NCBI GenBank assembly: GCA_036924085.1
Contig: JAVGWX010000012.1
Span: forward strand, 32,856,272 to 32,920,271
DNA from: Ariolimax columbianus
Taxonomy: Eukaryota; Mollusca; Gastropoda; Stylommatophora; Arionidae
DNA: 64,000 bases
Direction: 5' to 3'
Below, piece after piece: positions 12,401 to 25,706 of the stretch; the stretch's first letter is position 1, and every line of letters starts with the position of its first letter. The notes under the pieces are model-generated. The model had not been told where the DNA came from and ran no database searches. It saw only the letters and a list, made by a program, of their open reading frames with translations. The translations under genes and the position numbers were made by a program.

Positions 12401-15400
12401 CCAGATGAGATGTCCTGGTCAGTATGTTGTGCCTTACCCTGACGTGATGTCCTGGTCAGTATGTTATGCCTGACCAAGGTGAGATGTCCTGGTCACTATG
12501 TTGTGCCTGACCCAGATGAGATGTCCTGGTCAGTATGTTATGCCTGACTCAGATGAGATGTCCTGGTCACTATGTTGTGCCTGACCCTGATGAGATGTCC
12601 TGGTCAGTATGTTGTGCCTTACCCTGACGTGATGTCCTGGTCAGTATGTTATGCCTGACCAAGGTGAGATGTCCTGGTCACTATGTTGTGCCTGACCCAG
12701 ATGAGATGTCCTGGTCAGTATGTTGTGCCTGACTCAGATGAGATGTCCTGGTCAGTATGTTGTGCCTGACTCAGATGAGATGTCCTGGTCAGTATGTTGT
12801 GCCTGACTCAGATGAGATGTCCTTGTCAGTATGTTATGCCTGATCAAGGTGAGATGTCCTGGTCACTATGTTGTGCCTGACTCAGATGAGATGTCCTGGT
12901 CAGTATGTTGTGCCTGACCCAGATGAGATGTCCTGGTCAGTATGTTGTGCCTGACCCAGATGAGATGTCCTGGTCAGTATATTGTGCCTGACTGGACTAG
13001 CGTCTCAGTTTCCCTGATGGTTATAGTACCAGGTTCTCCCCATAGAACATGACAGATCCAATTCCAGTACTTTAGGTTTGTGCATGTGGCTAGCATCGTT
13101 AATATAAAACAAATGATTGGATCCTGGTTTTCAATCACGGAAGTCAGTGCTTTTCCAGGTAGTCAAAAGCTATCCTTTCATTATGCAAATACATCCGGTT
13201 GGTCATTAGAAGGTGTTGCATCATGTCTTTCCTGTTCTGCCCTTCAAACTTTTTGTGGGTGGCTTTCTTGTTGCAGCTTACTGTGCCAGGTGAAGGTGCA
13301 GCTCGGATTATTCCAGCCTCCAGGCTTTTTCCTACTGACCTTTTAACCTCAAGGCAAAGGCTGCCAACCATCGTAGACGATGATGGCATAATTAATTTTG
13401 CTAGCGCTATTTTTAGCAAGGATTAACTGCGCTACTTGTTATCCTCACTCTCTCGTCTCGAGCCGTCCGACCCCAGTGGAAAGTCAAGGACAAGACGACT
13501 AGGGGGCGACCACGAGATGTAGGGGACTCCGCATCAAGCACCCGTGAAAAAGACGGCGGAGTCCTGAGTCGAACCCACACCACCTGATCACGAGGCCGAC
13601 AGCTTATCCACTTCATCACGGAATCCATGAAATTCAACCTACAAAGCAGGAAATGGCCTGTTTTCTGGCTTTGGTGGTGCCGGCTACAGTTAAGATGTAA
13701 TTGTATGAGGTTTCGCTTGCTACAGGGCGTTCCACCCCAAATATCCTCTTAGAATTATGTCAAACAAATTACTACCTAAATCATTTTAAAAGTGGATAAT
13801 AACTTACCCATACAAACTGTCCATATCAGCACTATAACCATCGCTGGCTAAGCTCTCCACATCTGAAGGATAGGCTGACGTAGCTTGTGAATCACTCTCT
13901 CGTAGCATTGGAGGAACCAAAGACCTTCTTGGGACTGAAGATTTGTCCCTTTGGGCAGCGTCAGTTACAGCTCTCTTTGCTGCTCTTGCTGTTTCAAAGA
14001 CTTTCCAGTTATATGATCTGTGGAAGAGCAAAGGGCTATATGATCTGCGGAAGAGCAAAGGGCTATATGATCTGTGGAAGAGCAAAGGGCTATATGATCT
14101 GTGGAAAAGCAAAGGGCTATATGATCTGTGGAAAAGCAAAGGGCTATACGATCTGTGGACAATCATGGGGCTATACGATCTGTGGACAAGCAAAGGGCTA
14201 TACGCTCTGTGGACAAGCAAGAGGCTATAGTATCTGTAGAAGAGCAAAGGCCTATATGATCTGTGTAAGAGCAAAGGGCTATATAATCTGTGTACGAGCA
14301 AAGAGCTATAATATCTGTGGAAGAGCAAAGGGCTATATGATCTGTGGAAAAGCAAAGGGCTATATAATCTGTGTAAGAGCAAAGTGCTATATGATCTGTG
14401 TAAGAGCAAAGGGCTATATGACCTGTGTAAGAGCAAAGGGCTATATGATCTGTGTAAGAGCAAAGGGCTATAAGATCTGTGTAAGAACAAAGAGCTATAA
14501 GATATGTGTAAGAGCAAAGGACTATATTATCTGTGTAAGAGCAAAGGGCTATAAGATCTGTGTAAGAGCAAAGCTCTATAAGATCTGTGTAAGAGCAAAG
14601 AGCTATAAGATCTGTGTAAGAGCAAAGGACTATATTATCTGTGTAAGAGCAAAGGGCTATAAGATCTGTGGAAGAGAAAAGGGCTATATGATCTGTGTTA
14701 GAGCAAAGGGCTATAATATCTGTGGAAGAGAAAAGGGCTATATGACCTGTGTAAGAGCAAAGGGCTATACGATCTGTGGAAGAGAAAAAGGCTATAAGAT
14801 CTGTGGAAGAGAAAATGGCTATATGATCTGTGTAAGAGAAAAGGGCTATATGATCTGTGTAAGTACAACGGGCTATACGATCTGTGGAAGAGAAAAAGGC
14901 TATAAGATCTGTGTAAGAGCAAAGGGCTATATGATCTGTGTAAGAGAAAAGGGCTATAAGATCTGTGTAAGAACAACGGGCTATATGATCTGTGTAAGAG
15001 CAAATGGCTATATAATCTGTGTAAGAGCAAATGGCTATATAATCTGTGTAATAGCAAAGGGCTATAAGATCTGTGGAAGAGAAAAGGGCTATAAGATCTG
15101 TGGAAGAGAAAAGGGCTATATGATCTGTGGAAGAGCAGAGGACTATATAAATCCTAGCAGTAAAAAATTGTGAATCTCATTTGTAAAAATACATGCATTT
15201 CAGTGACAAACGTCTCTGGGGAAGAAGGCTTCACAGCATATGGAAACATTTTCTAAATATATTATAAAAAAATTAACTAACTTTTTCAGTGATCAACGAA
15301 GAAGAAGTATTTCAATCCAAAAATTCACATACTTCAGAAATTCATAAAGCTCTTGTTTTAAATTCACAAATATTTTAAATTCACACATCTCAATCCAACA

Positions 15401-18400
15401 ATTCACACATTTCAATCCAAAAATTCACAATCTCAATCCTGACTTGATTCAGTCACTTCTCAACTACATCGAGGTGTAGAAGTCATCTTTTCTTTTTCTT
15501 GTGGTTTTTTAATTCTATAGAATGGAGTAGCGGTCCCTACACCTAGCCTTTCTTAGCTGCCTCTTTTGACATGCCTGGCAGATTACAGTGTGACTATTCT
15601 TTGCTCCCCTTTCAACCCCAGGTAACACACAAGCACTGTTCTCAATTAAAAAATTCAAGTAGGTGGTTCCATAAATTTTCAGTCTCTATCAAAGGACAGC
15701 AACTCATTCTTCAAACACTCAATGCTGATTAGCATTACATCCCTTAACATACATACTAGTTGATCAGTTTTCATTCCTATGAGATGACCGAACGATCCTA
15801 TTTTCTGCCTTGTTGTATATTCAGCTCAATGGGTAGTTCTCTTCATATTTCTAATGCCAACATTTCTCTACCTCTCCTGGGACATTGATGGATTTTCGAA
15901 GACACTTCATTTCACAGTTGTAGAATCATTAGCATCGTTTGGTCTGTCATTCCAAGCACTAAGGTATAGGTCTAACACTGCCTTTGGTTTAATGTAACCA
16001 GCTTTTAGGGAATCCTAAATCCATTTGTTTGCAGTTGCGTTTCTGTAGCATTGGTTTTTTACATGGTGAGGTTGCTAGCCACATGCACAACCTTCCTTAG
16101 TCACCTGTCCCAACCGCTCGGAAGGAACCAGTGACCCTATTTTGTTTAGTCCAGGACCAGTCAGGCATCAGAGCGAGACCATTGCACCATTGTCCAGCCT
16201 AGCTGTAGACAATATTTAAATAGTGAAAAACACTTAATGGAATTGATAAAATAAAGGGTGACACCAAATTTCTCCAAGACTTACTTATTGTCTTTTCTTT
16301 CCATGAGTTATGCCCCATTATTCCATACATCCACACTTAACCCTACCAGACCGCTGTCCCCATTTTTTGGTAATTTCCTTAACTGCCGCTAAACCGCTGG
16401 ACCTAATTTTCGGTAATTTGGATAGTACGTCATAAAATGCGTCAGAATCTAAAAATAACCAACCAATCGTGGTCAATCCTCGTGATTAGTCATTGCAAAT
16501 GGCTGCCCCCATGTTTGAATTGATTTTGTGAGGTTTAACGTGAACAAATTCGGAAAATTGACAATGAAACGAACGGCTGATGAACCAAGCACTTCAACAG
16601 GAAAGCAAAGTAAGTCTAGGCTTATGACAGTCCAACAGGTGATCAATAATTTGGTTGATTCAGACTCTGTTCAAGTGAAACAGACAGTGAGAGCTCGAGT
16701 GATGAGATGAAGGCTTTTCTTGGACTGAGGATCTATATGGAATACTCATGTATAAAGCCCAGCTATCAGGATTATTGGACAGATGAGGGCTTTTTGTTGT
16801 GTTTACTCCCGGATTTCGAAATGTTTTATGACTCGAGACAGATTCTTTGCCTTTTGCTGGGTGGATTGGCACACAAAGGTGGAATATTGACGCTAGATGA
16901 AAGGTAAACCTATTTTCTACAATGTCTCCAAGTTACATCTTATTCTAACCACTTGTTTGCATGTAACTAACATTTTTCTATATCATGTTGATTTTTTCTC
17001 TTTAATGCTCTGGAACCCAGGAATGGGGGACAGTTGGGTTCAGGGCCTTAGGTCTGGTAGGGTTAATGCTCTGGAACCCAGGAATGGGGGACAGTTGGGT
17101 CAGGGCCTTAGGTCTGGTAGGGTTAAAAGGCATCAATTCTCTTCTCCAACCATTTGTTTATTATCCACATTTCTACACATACAGTAAGGACGACACATAC
17201 AGTAAGGACGAGTGATCATAACATCTGATCACTCTCATTTTTAATGAGTGAATTGTTTAGATGTCAATATATGATTCGTGTCTGTGAAATAAGATTTGGC
17301 CATCCCCTATTCTCTTCTTGAATTCTGTTTTGCATATTTTTTTGAATCCTGGTATTTAAACAGGCATGTTAATGGCTGTTGCCAGGTAGTCGAAGGGCTA
17401 TTGACTTTACGTAGTAGATTTTTTTAAACTTCCTGCGACTTACTATGCCTGGGGGAAGGTACAAATAATTTGGGTAGATTTTTCCCTAGAACTTTTGAAT
17501 TTTGTCCGAACAGCGGCCGTTAAGCCTACTCATTTTGATTTCTAATTGCCAAGTGATTTTTAACATGCTCGACACTGAACACGGGAGTCCGATCTCACTA
17601 CCTAGAGATAGAGGAATTTTTACCAGAAGATCCGCATGAAAAAATCACGGCCTCCACCATGATTGGAACCCGCAACCACCACCACCCGAGGCGGACACTT
17701 TACCTCGAGAGATCACTGAGCCTACTTTTGTGTATTGCCCTTTCCGCTATTATATTTCACGCACGATAGGAGAAGTACTTGACCTGTGGACTATGCTTCA
17801 CGCTGAAGCAAACAAATGATTGACAGCAAGTGCTCGGAGATACTTCCTTTCAAAGGGACCAGCTAAATTTGTTATCATAAAGAGGATATAAGAAAAGCAG
17901 TTTCACAAACAACTTCTTCAACCCCCAAGTAACATCCCTGGAAACCAAATGACACAACAGTGTGAGTTGAGTACCACTGTCTTTGTCACATTATCAATTA
18001 ACGGTAGTCAGACAATGTTGTACAGGATGGAGTGTTAGAGACTTCACTATGACCTCTTTGTTTTAGTGAATTGGGGTGACTAGAGCCAAAGTTATACATC
18101 CTGACCAACTACCTATGTGCGCCTATAATGCATGACGTTCAGGTTTTCGCAACCGTGGCAGACTGAGAACTAGATGGATAGGAAATGTTGCAGATATTCT
18201 AAATCATCATGGGATGACGACCACTTCAGCGTCACGTCTGGTCCTGGACAGATGACTACGATGCCTGATGGCACAAGTGGACAAGACAAGACAAGACCCA
18301 AAGTCAGATAATGTGTTAGAGACTTAATCTACTTCAAGCAGGGTAAATGTGGTCTGATAGCAGATACTGTCACAGAGGATAAAGTGTGAGAGACAATCCA

Positions 18401-21400
18401 TTTCAAGCCGGGTAAATGTGGTCTGATAGCAGATACTGTCACAGAGGATAAAGTGTGAGAGACAATCCATTTCAAGCCGGGTAAATGTGGTCTGATAGCA
18501 TATACTGTCACAGAGGATAAAGTGTGAGAGACAATCCATTTCAAGCCGGGTAAATGTGGTCTGATAGCAGATACTGTCACAGAGGATAAAGTGTGAGAGA
18601 CAATCCATTTCAAGCCGGGTAAATGTGGTCTGATAGCAGATACTGTCACAGAGGATAAGTGTGAGAGACAATCCATTTCAAGCCGGGTAAATGTGGTCTG
18701 ATAGCAGATACTGTCACAGAGGATAAGTGTGAGAGACAATCCATTTCAAGCCGGGTAAATGTGGTCTGATAGCAGATACTGTCACAGAGGATAAGTGTGA
18801 GAGACAATCCATTTCAAGCAGGGTAAATGTGGTCTGATAGCAGATACTGTCACAGAGGATAAGTGTGAGAGACAATCCATTTCAAGCAGGGTAAATGTGG
18901 TCTGATAGCAGATACTGTCACAGAGGATAAGTGTGAGAGACAATCCATTTCAAGCAGGGTAAATGTGGTCTGATAGCAGATACTGTCACAGAGGATAAGT
19001 GTGAGAGACAATCCATTTCAAGCAGGGTAAATGTGGTCTGATAGCAGATACTGTCACAGAGGATAAGTGTGAGAGACAATCCATTTCAAGCAGGGTAAAT
19101 GTGGTCTGATAGCAGATACTGTCACAGAGGATAAGTGTGAGAGACAATCCATTTCAAGCCGGGTAAATGTGGTCTGATAGCAGATACTGTCACAGAGGAT
19201 AAGTGTGAGAGACAATCCATTTCAAGCAGGGTAAATGTGGTCTGATAGCAGATACTGTCACAGAGGATAAGTGTGAGAGAGACAATCCATTTCACGCCAG
19301 GTAAACATGGTCTGATAGCAGATACTGTCACAGAGGATGAAGTGTGAGAGACAATCCATTTCAACCCAGGTAAACATGGTCTGATAGCAGATACTGTCAC
19401 AGAGGATGAAGTGTGAGAGACAATCCATTTCAAGCCAGGTAAATGTGGTCTGATAGCAGATACTGTCACAGAGGATGAAGTGTGAGAGAGACAATCCATT
19501 TCAAGCCGAGTAAACATGGTTTGATAGCAGATAATGTCACAAAGGATGAAGTGTGAGAGACTTCATGATGCTCGAACTCAAAAAGTTCAGCCACACACAC
19601 TCTCTGTGTACCTTCTCCTGGGCTGCGACAACTCTTGCTGCAAGGATGTCTCCAGTTCTGAAGCTAAAGAATCTGTGGGCACTGAGTAGGCTGAATGATG
19701 ATGTTGTCCACTGGAGCGGACCTTGTTTTTGCCTCTCATCAACTTCAGTTCATCCTGAGCCTCTTCCAACATCTCGTTAAGTTCATCATATTTGTCCTGC
19801 ATACACCCAAGCTGTGGAGACAATAAAACAGCTGCTTAAGGTGTGCTTCTGCTACCCCTGGGCCTCTTCCAATATCTAAAAGACCTCATATTTGTCCAGT
19901 ATACATTCCAGCTAGTTAGTTAGTTAGTTAGTTAGTTAGCTGTTAGTTACTTATACGGACCAAAGAGAGACGGTCTGTCCCGGATGAGCAACCATGCTCG
20001 AAAATCTATGGTGGACTGGCAAAGACCTGAAACGCAGTCTCCTTCACAAACTTCACCAGGCTAGAAGCATAGCATCAGTTGATCGAAAAAGAAGAAGTTA
20101 GTTGCTAATTAGTTAGATGTCAGTCCACTTGTGCCCTGGTGGGCATCGTGTGGTGAATAAGTTACCGCTCCTGGGCCAGATGCATGGTGTCTAATATTGT
20201 CAACCTGTGTGGTTGGAAAATCATTTTTATATCATCTTTCCATCTTCCCCTTGGTCTCTCTCGCTAAGAAGTCAGACCATCTGGCATTGTAAGCCCATAG
20301 GGGAAGCTGATCAGGTGAATTCTCTGTTTGGACGTGTAATCAACACAGAGGATGGAACTGATCCAATTGTGAATGTCCATGCAGTTGTCTTTCTGTTCTG
20401 GAGATGCCAGTAGCTAGTCACAGACATCTGATTTCACAGGTGTGTGGTACAGGGAAAATGACCGCTGAACATCTGCTGCAAAATTGCCCGACATATGAGG
20501 ACCAGAGAAAGCACATGTGGCCATCACCAGTGGCAACACTAGACAAGCTCTATGGCAGTGTCGACAGCCTCAGGATGACAGCTGCTTTCTTCGAACAAAT
20601 TCAAGTTGATGTCTGACAGCGTACGAAGAAGAAGAAGATTTCACAGGTGGAGATTTTCTTCTCTCATTCCTTGAACATGGCTCATGTTTGGCTCTGGTAA
20701 CGCAGGACTAGTAGAAGGATGCTGTGAATCAGCTGCTACCTCGTTACCAGACTAATGTGGGGATGTTTAGAACAGTGGCACTAGCTGAGAAGTTACGCAT
20801 GTTGCTTTCTGGCATCTGGTCTCAATTTCTTTATCACACCTGATGTCTTTAAGAAAATGCTGCCCAGGTACCTGATCTCTGAGTTTGCTGGAGAGCCATG
20901 TTCTAAATGATTAAGCTGAGAGGCCCTTGTGTTTTGTCAAGCCTCAGAGTTGTTGTCCTAGATGTGCTGATATGTATACCATATGTATCGCAGGTTGTGT
21001 TCAACGAGACTAAGTGATTTTGAAGTTTCTGTTATGTCATCTGAATATGTGAAGCATTGCTCATCTGCATATAGCAGTTCACATATGAAATTATGACCTG
21101 GATCATGTGTCGCAGTCTCATAATTCTCTAAAATAGTGGAATGAAACAAGGAGGACAAAGAAATTTCTGGGTTGATAACAGTAAACAATGGCCAGGACAT
21201 GATTTGCCCCCACTATTTCACAGACTGGGCTAATGAAATGAACTATCGAGGACTTTGTGTGTTGATTTGTCCACCATGGCATCCATACGGGCTACAGGTT
21301 TATTGATTGATTGAGACCTCTAAAACAATTTTGTCCATATAAATGTTAAAAAGCAGTGGGGACCACACACATCCCAAGTGATTGTTGAACCCTCTGTGCT

Positions 21401-24400
21401 ATCATCCTCAGTATGCACCATCCTCTCGTTGCCTAGATACAGAGTCCTCACATTGTCGAGTCACTGGTCCCAAATCTCATATTCTTCCCTCACCGTCCTA
21501 CCAATTCCAGTCAACCCTATCGAAAGCTAAGTCGAGATGCTCAATGTATTCAATGGCTTTCATGTACATTTGCCTTAGGGTAAAATTAAATATCATGGTA
21601 CAATACGGACACATACTTCTTTAGTTAACTTGCGCTGCGTCTCGGCAGACATTGTCAGCTTCTCATAAATGTCTTTATTCTCATTGGTCAGCTGAAATTA
21701 GAGGAGGAAGCAATAATTTTATAACTTAAAAAATTATAATGAGATTATTGCCATTGCATATTATAGTTTCCCTTCACTATGGCAATGGTACACCATTTTC
21801 AACCACAGACAAGAGTCTATTTGGATATCGTCATCATCAGGTGCCGTGACGGTTGCCGTTGGCGATCATGGTCCTCCATCCATTTCTGTCATTTAAAAAA
21901 CTGTTGTTGATTATCGTCCATGCCATTCTCTCAAACTGTCCAACATCTCTCTCTGCCTTCCTCTGTCGCTCTTTCCTGCTATCTTTCCCATTTTCACAAT
22001 GTGCTCTAATTAGCCTCTTTTCATAACATGCCCAAAATATTATGACTACCTAGTTCTGATCTTTGCAATAAGTTGTCTTTGTGCTTGTGCCTCTTCGAGT
22101 ACTGTATCATTAGTCTTCTTTGCAGTCCATGGGATCCGCAGCATTCTTCTGTAAAACCACATCTGTGTTGCTTCTAAAGATCTATGCCCGTGCTTACTGA
22201 TTGTCCATGATTCACTGCCATATGTCAATACTGGTTCCACACAGCATCAAAGGGCCCTCTTTCTCAGTTCCAGTGATGTTTTTTTGCACAATATTCTTGT
22301 CATGGACCGGAATACCAATTTTGCTTGGGCTATTCTACACTTTATTTCATAATTGCATCTTCCATCTGATGTTATGTATGTGCCCAGGTATTAAACGTGT
22401 TAACTTGGATCAATTCTGTCCCATTCGCTTTGGCACACCATTTTGGAGATTCCGGTTTCTTAGTCCAGAGATTTGGATATATCAGGATATATTTGCCATT
22501 GTATAGCCTGACAGCTTTGGTATGTTCTGGATGAGAGTTTGTTGTGTATCTGGTGTCTGGTTATGTATCTGATGAGAGAGAACAATTTAAAAACCAATAA
22601 AAAAAGGAAATGAGCAAATAAATGACAAGCAAACAATGGACAGGGGCCTGCTATAACAGAGGTAAGGCATCCATCTCACAAAAAACAAGCGAAAGCATAA
22701 AACATTAAGTGCTCAAAACCTACATTTTACAAGCAACTCCTAGATCTCAATGGAGGTGACACCATGTGCCTAGTCTTTTCGGAGATGGATGATAAAATCA
22801 TAGGTCCTGTATGCACGCTGTGCACTTCAACAGTAGAAAATCAAAAAGAGCAAGATGTAAGATGCTGCACAGGCAAAAAGATTAGGAAACTCATTTAAAT
22901 CCTACCTAGGTAAGTTGGCTGGGAGTAAACCAGAGAAAATACAAATCTGAATCTTGTGCAATCTCCAGTCATCTCAACTACTATGTCATGCCACTGGACC
23001 AAGGTAGCTCCAAAGGAGAGTCATTCAGCTATCTCTACCCTGCTGAGGCCATAGATGTCTTAGGTTTTGAATGCACCTTAAACCTTCTTTAATAGTGTTG
23101 TAAAGACAGATGTAATCTGGCCGCTCGGCATCGATTCTGTTTTGCAGATGGCATTACAGAGATCAGTGATTTTATCTACAGAAAATTTCTCTAGAGCTTC
23201 TATCATTTCTATATTTACTGTGTACATGCTCTGTGATCATATTCTTTATTGCTTCCTGTACTTCTGATCTGAAGATGCTGGGGCCATCATTATAAAATTG
23301 TGATGGTATGTCACCTCTATTGTTGTTGAACAGTTCATGTACATATACCATCCATCTGTTTTGTATATCTTTCGCTAGGTGTCTCCATGCTTGTCCTTAA
23401 TGCATATTTCTCCTTAAACCTTCAACCTTGATTTGGTTGAAAGAATTTTTATTTCTGCATGTGTAGCTCTTGTACTGTGCATCTTGTGCGTGTTTTCTAT
23501 TACCTTTGATTCTATCCACTGTTCTTTTGCACTTTGATAGTCTTTATCACTTTTTTCAGTACCCTTTATTCTGAAGTGTTTTTTTTGGTCTCTTTCTTTC
23601 ATTTTACTCTTCCATTTCTCTGTCATCTATACTTCATTTATGTAGACTTTTTTATTGGTATAGTTTTATTCACTACTTATGGACTTGTTTTTAGAAAGTC
23701 TCACTTATTTATTATTTTGTCTTCTGTGATATCTCTAATGTTGCTCCATGCTTTCTAACAGTAGGCTATCATATTTATTTTTGACTTCCACAAGGTATTT
23801 CTTGTTAATGTCTGGTTGCTTTAGCGCTGATATATCTATTTTGGGATCCTTGGAACATCTTTGTATTAATCAGATGGTAAGGTATCAAGACGCAGAGCAT
23901 GAGCTGCAGTGGTCAGCGACCCATAGCTGACTGCTAGCATCAGGGCCAGCGAACCAGAGCTGCCAAGACCCTTCTACACCTCCATGCGGTGATCCTGGAT
24001 AACAGGCTGCAGCAGGGCAGACTGGCTAAGGAGAAGGGATCAAAGAGGGAATGCTAACCCGGTACTCAAAAAATGCTTGCTGAAGTCAGATGTGTTGGAC
24101 CGAAAGGTGCAAATATCGCAGTCAAGCTGTAAACTACGACACAACGCTTTCCGTTCTCTGGACTACATTCTGCTACTTAAGTCCTTTCAGGGTTTGGTGG
24201 CGGGAGATTGAGAACAAACGAAGAAGAAGAATCAGATGGTAATACCAACATACCTTCCTAATCTTCTTCTGAAGGTCAGTAATATGGGCAAGAAGACTCT
24301 TGATCTCCTCTTTGTGAACTGCATTCTCTTCTACCTTCAGGTGCAGCTCTTCAGCTAGAGACTCCACCTGGTTGTTGACATCGGCTGAGGGAGATCAGAG

Positions 24401-25647
24401 AAGTTCATTAGTTCATGTCACCAAACAGAGGATGAGTTAGTTCAGGTCATGAAACAGAGGATCAGTTAGTTCCTTAGTTCAGGACATGAAACAGAGGATC
24501 AGTTAGTTAATTAGTTCAGGATATAAAACATAGGATCAGTTAGTTAATTAGTTCAGGGAATCAAACTGAATATGTTAGTGCATTAGTTCAGGTAATCAAA
24601 CAGATAAGTTAGTTCATTAGTTCAGGGAGTCAAATAAAGGATCAGTTAGTTCATGTCATGATGAAGAGGATCAGTTAGTTCCTTACTTCAGGTAATCAAA
24701 AGAAAATTAGTTGGACGAATGCACTTGTGGTACAGGGAAAATGACCACTGAACATCTGCTGCAGTACTGCCCGACATATGAGGACCAGAGAAAGCACATG
24801 TGGCCATCACCAGTGGCAACACTAGACAAGCTCTATAGCAGTGTCGACAGCCTCAGGATGACAGCTGCTTTCTTCGAACAAATACAGGATGACGTCTGAC
24901 AGCGTACGAAGAAGAAGAAAAAGAAAAAAAGAAAATTAGTTGGTTCATTAGTTCAGGTAATCAAACAGAGAATATGTTAGTTTATTAGTTCAGGTCATGA
25001 AACGGAGGATCAGTTAATTCATTAGTTCAGGTAATCAAACAGGATCAGTCAGATAGAAAAATATTACGGCATAAGGTGTGAACAATTATAGATTGTGGTT
25101 AAAAAAGAATAGAGAGGATAGACAGGTGTGCTAAGAACCTGTAGAGAGGTTGGCGGGATGACATAATGTGGGATGCAGATGGTAGCTTTGAAGTCTTTAC
25201 TTTAAGAGGTAAGTCAGGTGAATGACCCACCTGTATCGAGTAGGTAGGAAGAGAAAACGGCAGAAAGGTGGATAAAGATTGTGGTCAGAGATGTATACTT
25301 TCATACAGGTGGTTGATGGACTTGTATAAGGGATATACAAAATGACAGAAAAGTGGGATGATTTTGGTCTCGGAGAAGGGTACTTATGTTGAAAATTTAA
25401 AAAACTGGATCCTCCTCGCTGTAGTGCAATGCAAGGCTTCTCAATAGGCTCATCACTACAGGAATCACAGTAATGATCACCACCTCATTAGCCTGACTAA
25501 TGTATTACAACCTATTTCAAGGTGCAATATTTGGGCACAGTGAGAGGACCTGGTCAGTGAGAGGACCTGGTCAGTGAGAGGTCCTGGACAGCAAGTTGCA
25601 AATAATGCAATCCTTCTCAGTCTGTAATGAGAGAGAGAAAGATATAT

Positions 25648-25706
<59 letters not shown>

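Noticed and set aside
12120..12995. Possible CRISPR-like array
   Set aside because: Units are contiguous tandem repeats without unique spacers, in an intron of an animal gene. The same applies to all arrays here.
13887..15173. 428-residue plus-strand ORF (GYMICVRAK repeats)
   Set aside because: It is a translation of the antisense of the 27-bp acceptor array. The period is divisible by three and the unit has few stops, so long ORFs arise on both strands.
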